A stretch of 55,469 bases of DNA. Origin: Desulfobacteraceae bacterium (lineage in GTDB: Bacteria; Desulfobacterota; Desulfobacteria; Desulfobacterales; Desulfosalsimonadaceae). Below, piece after piece: positions 53,214 through 55,469 of the stretch. The notes under the pieces are model-generated. The model made no database searches. It worked only from the letters and a program-made list of their open reading frames with translations, and had not been told where the DNA came from. A program made the translations under genes and the position numbers. The stretch is from contig JABZFM010000025.1 of NCBI GenBank assembly GCA_014237465.1, forward strand, positions 1 to 55,469, in the 5' to 3' direction. Position 1 is the first letter of the stretch. Each line of letters opens with the position of its first letter.

Positions 53214-54440
53214 ATGATCAGGATCAATGAAAATTATCTAAAACTTCAGGCATCGTATCTTTTTTCCACCATTGCAAAACGTGTCAACGAATTTCAAAAC
53301 CAAAACCCGAATACTGAAATCATCAAACTCGGCATTGGCGACGCCACCCGGGCGCTCCCTGCCGCATGTGTTGAGGCATTTCACACATCTGTAGATGAAA
53401 TGGCGGCCGACGCCACCTTCCGGGGATATGGACCGGAACAGGGCTACCCGTTTTTAAGGGAAAAAATCGCAGAAAATGATTTTCAGGCCCGGGGTGTGGA
53501 CATAGCCGCGGATGAAATTTTCATCAGCGACGGCGCCAAATGCGATACCGGTAATTTTCAGGAAATTCTGTCAACCGATATCTCCTTTGCCATTCCGGAT
53601 CCGGTATATCCGGTATACGTGGACACCAATGTCATGGCTGGACGTACCGGCGATTTTGAAAACGGGCGATATCGGAATATCGTGTACCTGGAATGCACGA
53701 AAGAAAACGATTTTATTCCGGATCTTCCGGCAAAACCGGTGGACCTGATTTACCTGTGTTTTCCCAACAACCCGACCGGGGCCACCATTTCAAAGGACGG
53801 ACTGACAAAATGGGTCAATTATGCGGCATCAAACAAATCATTGATTTTGTTTGACGCGGCTTACGAAGCATTTATCAGGGATGAGGCATTGCCGCATTCT
53901 ATTTATGAAGTGGACGGCGCAAAAGAGGTGGCAATTGAATTCCGAAGCTTTTCTAAAACCGCCGGATTTACCGGCACCCGATGCGCGTTTACGGTGATCC
54001 CCAAAGAATGCATGGCTTATGACAGCCAGGGCAGCCAACAAAGCCTTCACGCGCTCTGGAACCGAAGGCATTCGACAAAATTCAACGGGGTGTCCTATCC
54101 GGTCCAGCGGGCAGCCGAAGCGGTTTACAGTGATGCCGGCAAGCAGCAAATCAATGAAATTATTGCAGATTACATGAAAAACGCCGACTTGATCCGACAG
54201 GAAATGGATGCGCTGGGGCTTTCCTATGTTGGGGGGGAGAATTCCCCGTATATCTGGATTGACGCCAAAGGAGACTCCTGGGATTTCTTTGATAATCTGC
54301 TAAACAACGCCGGTCTGGTCTGTACCCCGGGGGCGGGTTTCGGCACCTGCGGAAACCAATATATCCGGCTTTCCGCGTTTAACAGTTATGAAAATGTGGA
54401 AAAGGCCATGAAACGTATTCGGGAAGCGTTGGAAAAATAA
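53214..54440 (+). CDS. dapL: LL-diaminopimelate aminotransferase
   Basis: PLP enzyme that converts tetrahydrodipicolinate directly to LL-diaminopimelate, skipping the acylated steps. The protein (408 residues from the chosen start) is class I fold with [63 protein letters not shown], and the PLP lysine in [14 protein letters not shown]. These match DapL closely. The frame opens at 53202, but the ATG at 53214 has GAGGCAGG just upstream. It is usual in anaerobes including Desulfobacterota. lysA in this window supplies a later step. Confidence 0.94.
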   Translation: MIRINENYLKLQASYLFSTIAKRVNEFQNQNPNTEIIKLGIGDATRALPAACVEAFHTSVDEMAADATFRGYGPEQGYPFLREKIAENDFQARGVDIAADEIFISDGAKCDTGNFQEILSTDISFAIPDPVYPVYVDTNVMAGRTGDFENGRYRNIVYLECTKENDFIPDLPAKPVDLIYLCFPNNPTGATISKDGLTKWVNYAASNKSLILFDAAYEAFIRDEALPHSIYEVDGAKEVAIEFRSFSKTAGFTGTRCAFTVIPKECMAYDSQGSQQSLHALWNRRHSTKFNGVSYPVQRAAEAVYSDAGKQQINEIIADYMKNADLIRQEMDALGLSYVGGENSPYIWIDAKGDSWDFFDNLLNNAGLVCTPGAGFGTCGNQYIRLSAFNSYENVEKAMKRIREALEK

Positions 54441-54466
54441 TTTCATTGATTGTCGGTCAAACAAAT

Positions 54467-54533
54467 CGTAGGTCGGGATTCTTTCCCGACAAATGAAATT
54501 TGATCATTGCCGGGTAAAAAAACCCGGCCTACG
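54467..54533. repeat. REP/BIME-like double hairpin
   Basis: Two GC-rich hairpins stand side by side: GTCGGGA/TCCCGAC (54472-54478 with 54484-54490) and GCCGGGT/ACCCGGC (54509-54515 with 54522-54528). The pair is bracketed by CGTAG at 54467-54471 and CTACG at 54529-54533, so the entire unit is roughly palindromic. A GTAG foot at the base of a GC-rich hairpin is typical of REP sequences mobilised by RAYT (TnpA-REP) proteins. It lies between dapL and the integrase gene. Confidence 0.65.
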
Positions 54534-54580
54534 CGGCAGAAGTTATTTATTGATACAGCGGCGCGCAGCGACGTCCCATA

Positions 54581-54599
54581 GCTTTTTACGACGCCATTG
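54581..54599 (-). repeat. Dispersed intergenic repeat, copy D
   Basis: The minus strand reads CAATGGCGTCGTAAAAAGC; the TCGTAAAAAG core matches the other copies. It lies between the REP-like unit and the end of the integron integrase gene. Confidence 0.5.
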
Positions 54600-54607
54600 T
54601 ATTTGCC

Positions 54608-55469
54608 TTATAACAAATCCAGAGGACTTTTAACGGAATCGATATCCTTTTTCATGACATGGGTATAAATTTCCGTGGTTTTTACATCGGCATGGCCCAT
54701 CAGTTTTTGAACTACCCGGATATTCGTGCCGGTTTCAAGTAAATGAGTCGCAAAGCTGTGACGAAACGTATGGCAACCGGCTTTTTTGTAAATTTTGGTT
54801 TTGTTTAAGGCTTGCTTGACCGCTTTTTGAAGTCCCGATTCCATAACATGATGCCGCATGGTTTTGCCGGATCTGGGATCTTTTGACATCTTTTTTGAAG
54901 GGAAAACATACTGCCATCCGGTCTCTTTGGAAGCATTAGGGTATTTGCGAGAAAGCGCATCAGGGATATATACCTCCCCGAATCCTTCCCGAAGATCCTC
55001 ATGATGCAATGCAATAACATTATCAATTTGCTCTTGCAGTTCCTGGTGTATGGAATCAGGCAGAATTACGGTGCGGTCTTTACCGCCTTTTGAGTTACGT
55101 ATAAAAATTCTGCCCTGGCCAAAGTCCACATCCTTGACCCGCAACCGGACACACTCCATAAGCCGAAGACCGCAACCATATAACAATTTCGCCATCAGGG
55201 CATGCTTTCTCTTCATATTGCCAAGTAGCTTAGAAACTTCTTCCTGCGTCAATACGGTTGGCAGATTCTTCCTGCGTTTTGACCGTGTCGGGGCGATACC
55301 TTCTCCTAAATCAACATCCAGAACTTTTTTGTATAAAAAGATCAATGCGTTCAATGCCTGATTTTGAGTTGCTGCAGAAACATTTCGCTTTTCTGTGAGA
55401 AAACTTAAAAACCGCTCAACCTCATTTTTCCCCATATCTTTGGGATGTTTGTCATTGCCATAAAATCTT
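54608..55469 (-). CDS. intI: Integron integrase IntI (5' end outside window)
   Basis: Tyrosine recombinase of the integron type. The IntI-specific extra helix region is clear: LHHEDLREGFGEVYIPDALS followed by RKYPNASKETGWQYVFP. Catalytic residues are present: Arg in GCGLRLMECVRL, Lys in SKGGKDRTVILP, HTFRHSFATHLLETG, LMGHADVKTTE and the nucleophile Tyr in IYTHV. An internal ATG at 55435 would give 275 residues, but the frame stays open upstream with FYGNDKHPKDMG, which matches the N-terminal region of known IntI (GKRHPREMG-like), so the true start lies beyond the right edge. In the usual layout attI and any cassettes would be past that edge. No attC was found in the 167 bp on the near side. 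Confidence 0.93.
   Translation of the reverse strand, partial: RFYGNDKHPKDMGKNEVERFLSFLTEKRNVSAATQNQALNALIFLYKKVLDVDLGEGIAPTRSKRRKNLPTVLTQEEVSKLLGNMKRKHALMAKLLYGCGLRLMECVRLRVKDVDFGQGRIFIRNSKGGKDRTVILPDSIHQELQEQIDNVIALHHEDLREGFGEVYIPDALSRKYPNASKETGWQYVFPSKKMSKDPRSGKTMRHHVMESGLQKAVKQALNKTKIYKKAGCHTFRHSFATHLLETGTNIRVVQKLMGHADVKTTEIYTHVMKKDIDSVKSPLDLL

Noticed and set aside
54441-54607. Possible attC site beside the integrase
   Set aside because: No paired RYYYAAC/GTTRRRY core sites were found; the palindromic structure here is better explained as a REP-like unit.

Overview
The window looks like a chromosomal segment of a strictly anaerobic Gram-negative bacterium of the Desulfobacterota, most likely a Desulfobacterales sulfate reducer. 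Four gene sets point there: type IV pilus genes pilMNOPQ with pilT/pilU, the class III ribonucleotide reductase pair nrdD/nrdG, LL-diaminopimelate aminotransferase (dapL), and CoA-based acid metabolism genes. Base composition is moderately AT-rich with very AT-rich spacers. This assignment is inferred from gene content, because no rRNA gene is present.

Layout. 1-8577 (minus): pilM-pilN-pilO-pilP-pilQ, followed 75 bp downstream by a giant Ig-like lipoprotein that runs off the left edge. 8578-9659 is a 1.1 kb AT-rich gap. 9660-11228: an orphan REC-GAF-HD-GYP regulator. 11458-20115: a metabolic block with lysA (plus) and, on the minus strand, a PEP carboxykinase-like protein, a long acyl-CoA hydrolase/transferase, a GlcF-like Fe-S protein and an acyl-CoA synthetase. 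20402-23002: grpE-dnaK. 23225-23640: the SRP RNA and a second rod-shaped RNA candidate. 23741-28992 (plus): tilS, ftsH, folP, coaX. 29157-32785 (minus): pilT, pilU, a zinc-ribbon pseudo-receiver, a 52-residue protein and a YggT protein. 32983-40528: proC, ccdA plus a thioredoxin, a Nudix hydrolase, a ChaN lipoprotein, and nrdD-nrdG under two NrdR boxes. 41004-47524 (minus): the origin-type cluster rpmH-rnpA-yidD-yidC-jag-mnmE with a parS palindrome, then a YkgJ pair. 47956-52921 (minus): RNase G, a radical SAM fusion and an enoyl-CoA hydratase. 53214-54440: dapL. 54608 to the right edge: an integron integrase whose 5' end lies outside the window.

How the genes work together. Two separate loci supply the pilus: the alignment and secretin complex, and the retraction ATPases. 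lysA and dapL are the last and an earlier step of the same DAP/lysine pathway. YidC, Jag, RnpA, L34 and MnmE form the conserved origin-proximal set, and the parS site supports closeness to the replication origin, although dnaA, dnaN, parA and parB are not in the window.

Most notable observations: (1) the PEP carboxykinase homologue has lost the usual PEP- and metal-binding residues but keeps the Walker lysine; (2) a perfect 38-bp palindrome holds a canonical parS directly after mnmE; (3) a rod-like RNA candidate whose G-U pairs indicate the plus strand, opposite the SRP RNA; (4) an integron integrase next to a REP-like double hairpin; (5) a 139-bp MITE-like element with perfect 27-bp inverted ends; (6) four copies of a dispersed intergenic repeat; (7) two NrdR boxes 30 bp apart around the nrdD promoter. 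No tRNA, rRNA, CRISPR array or complete IS element was recognised.
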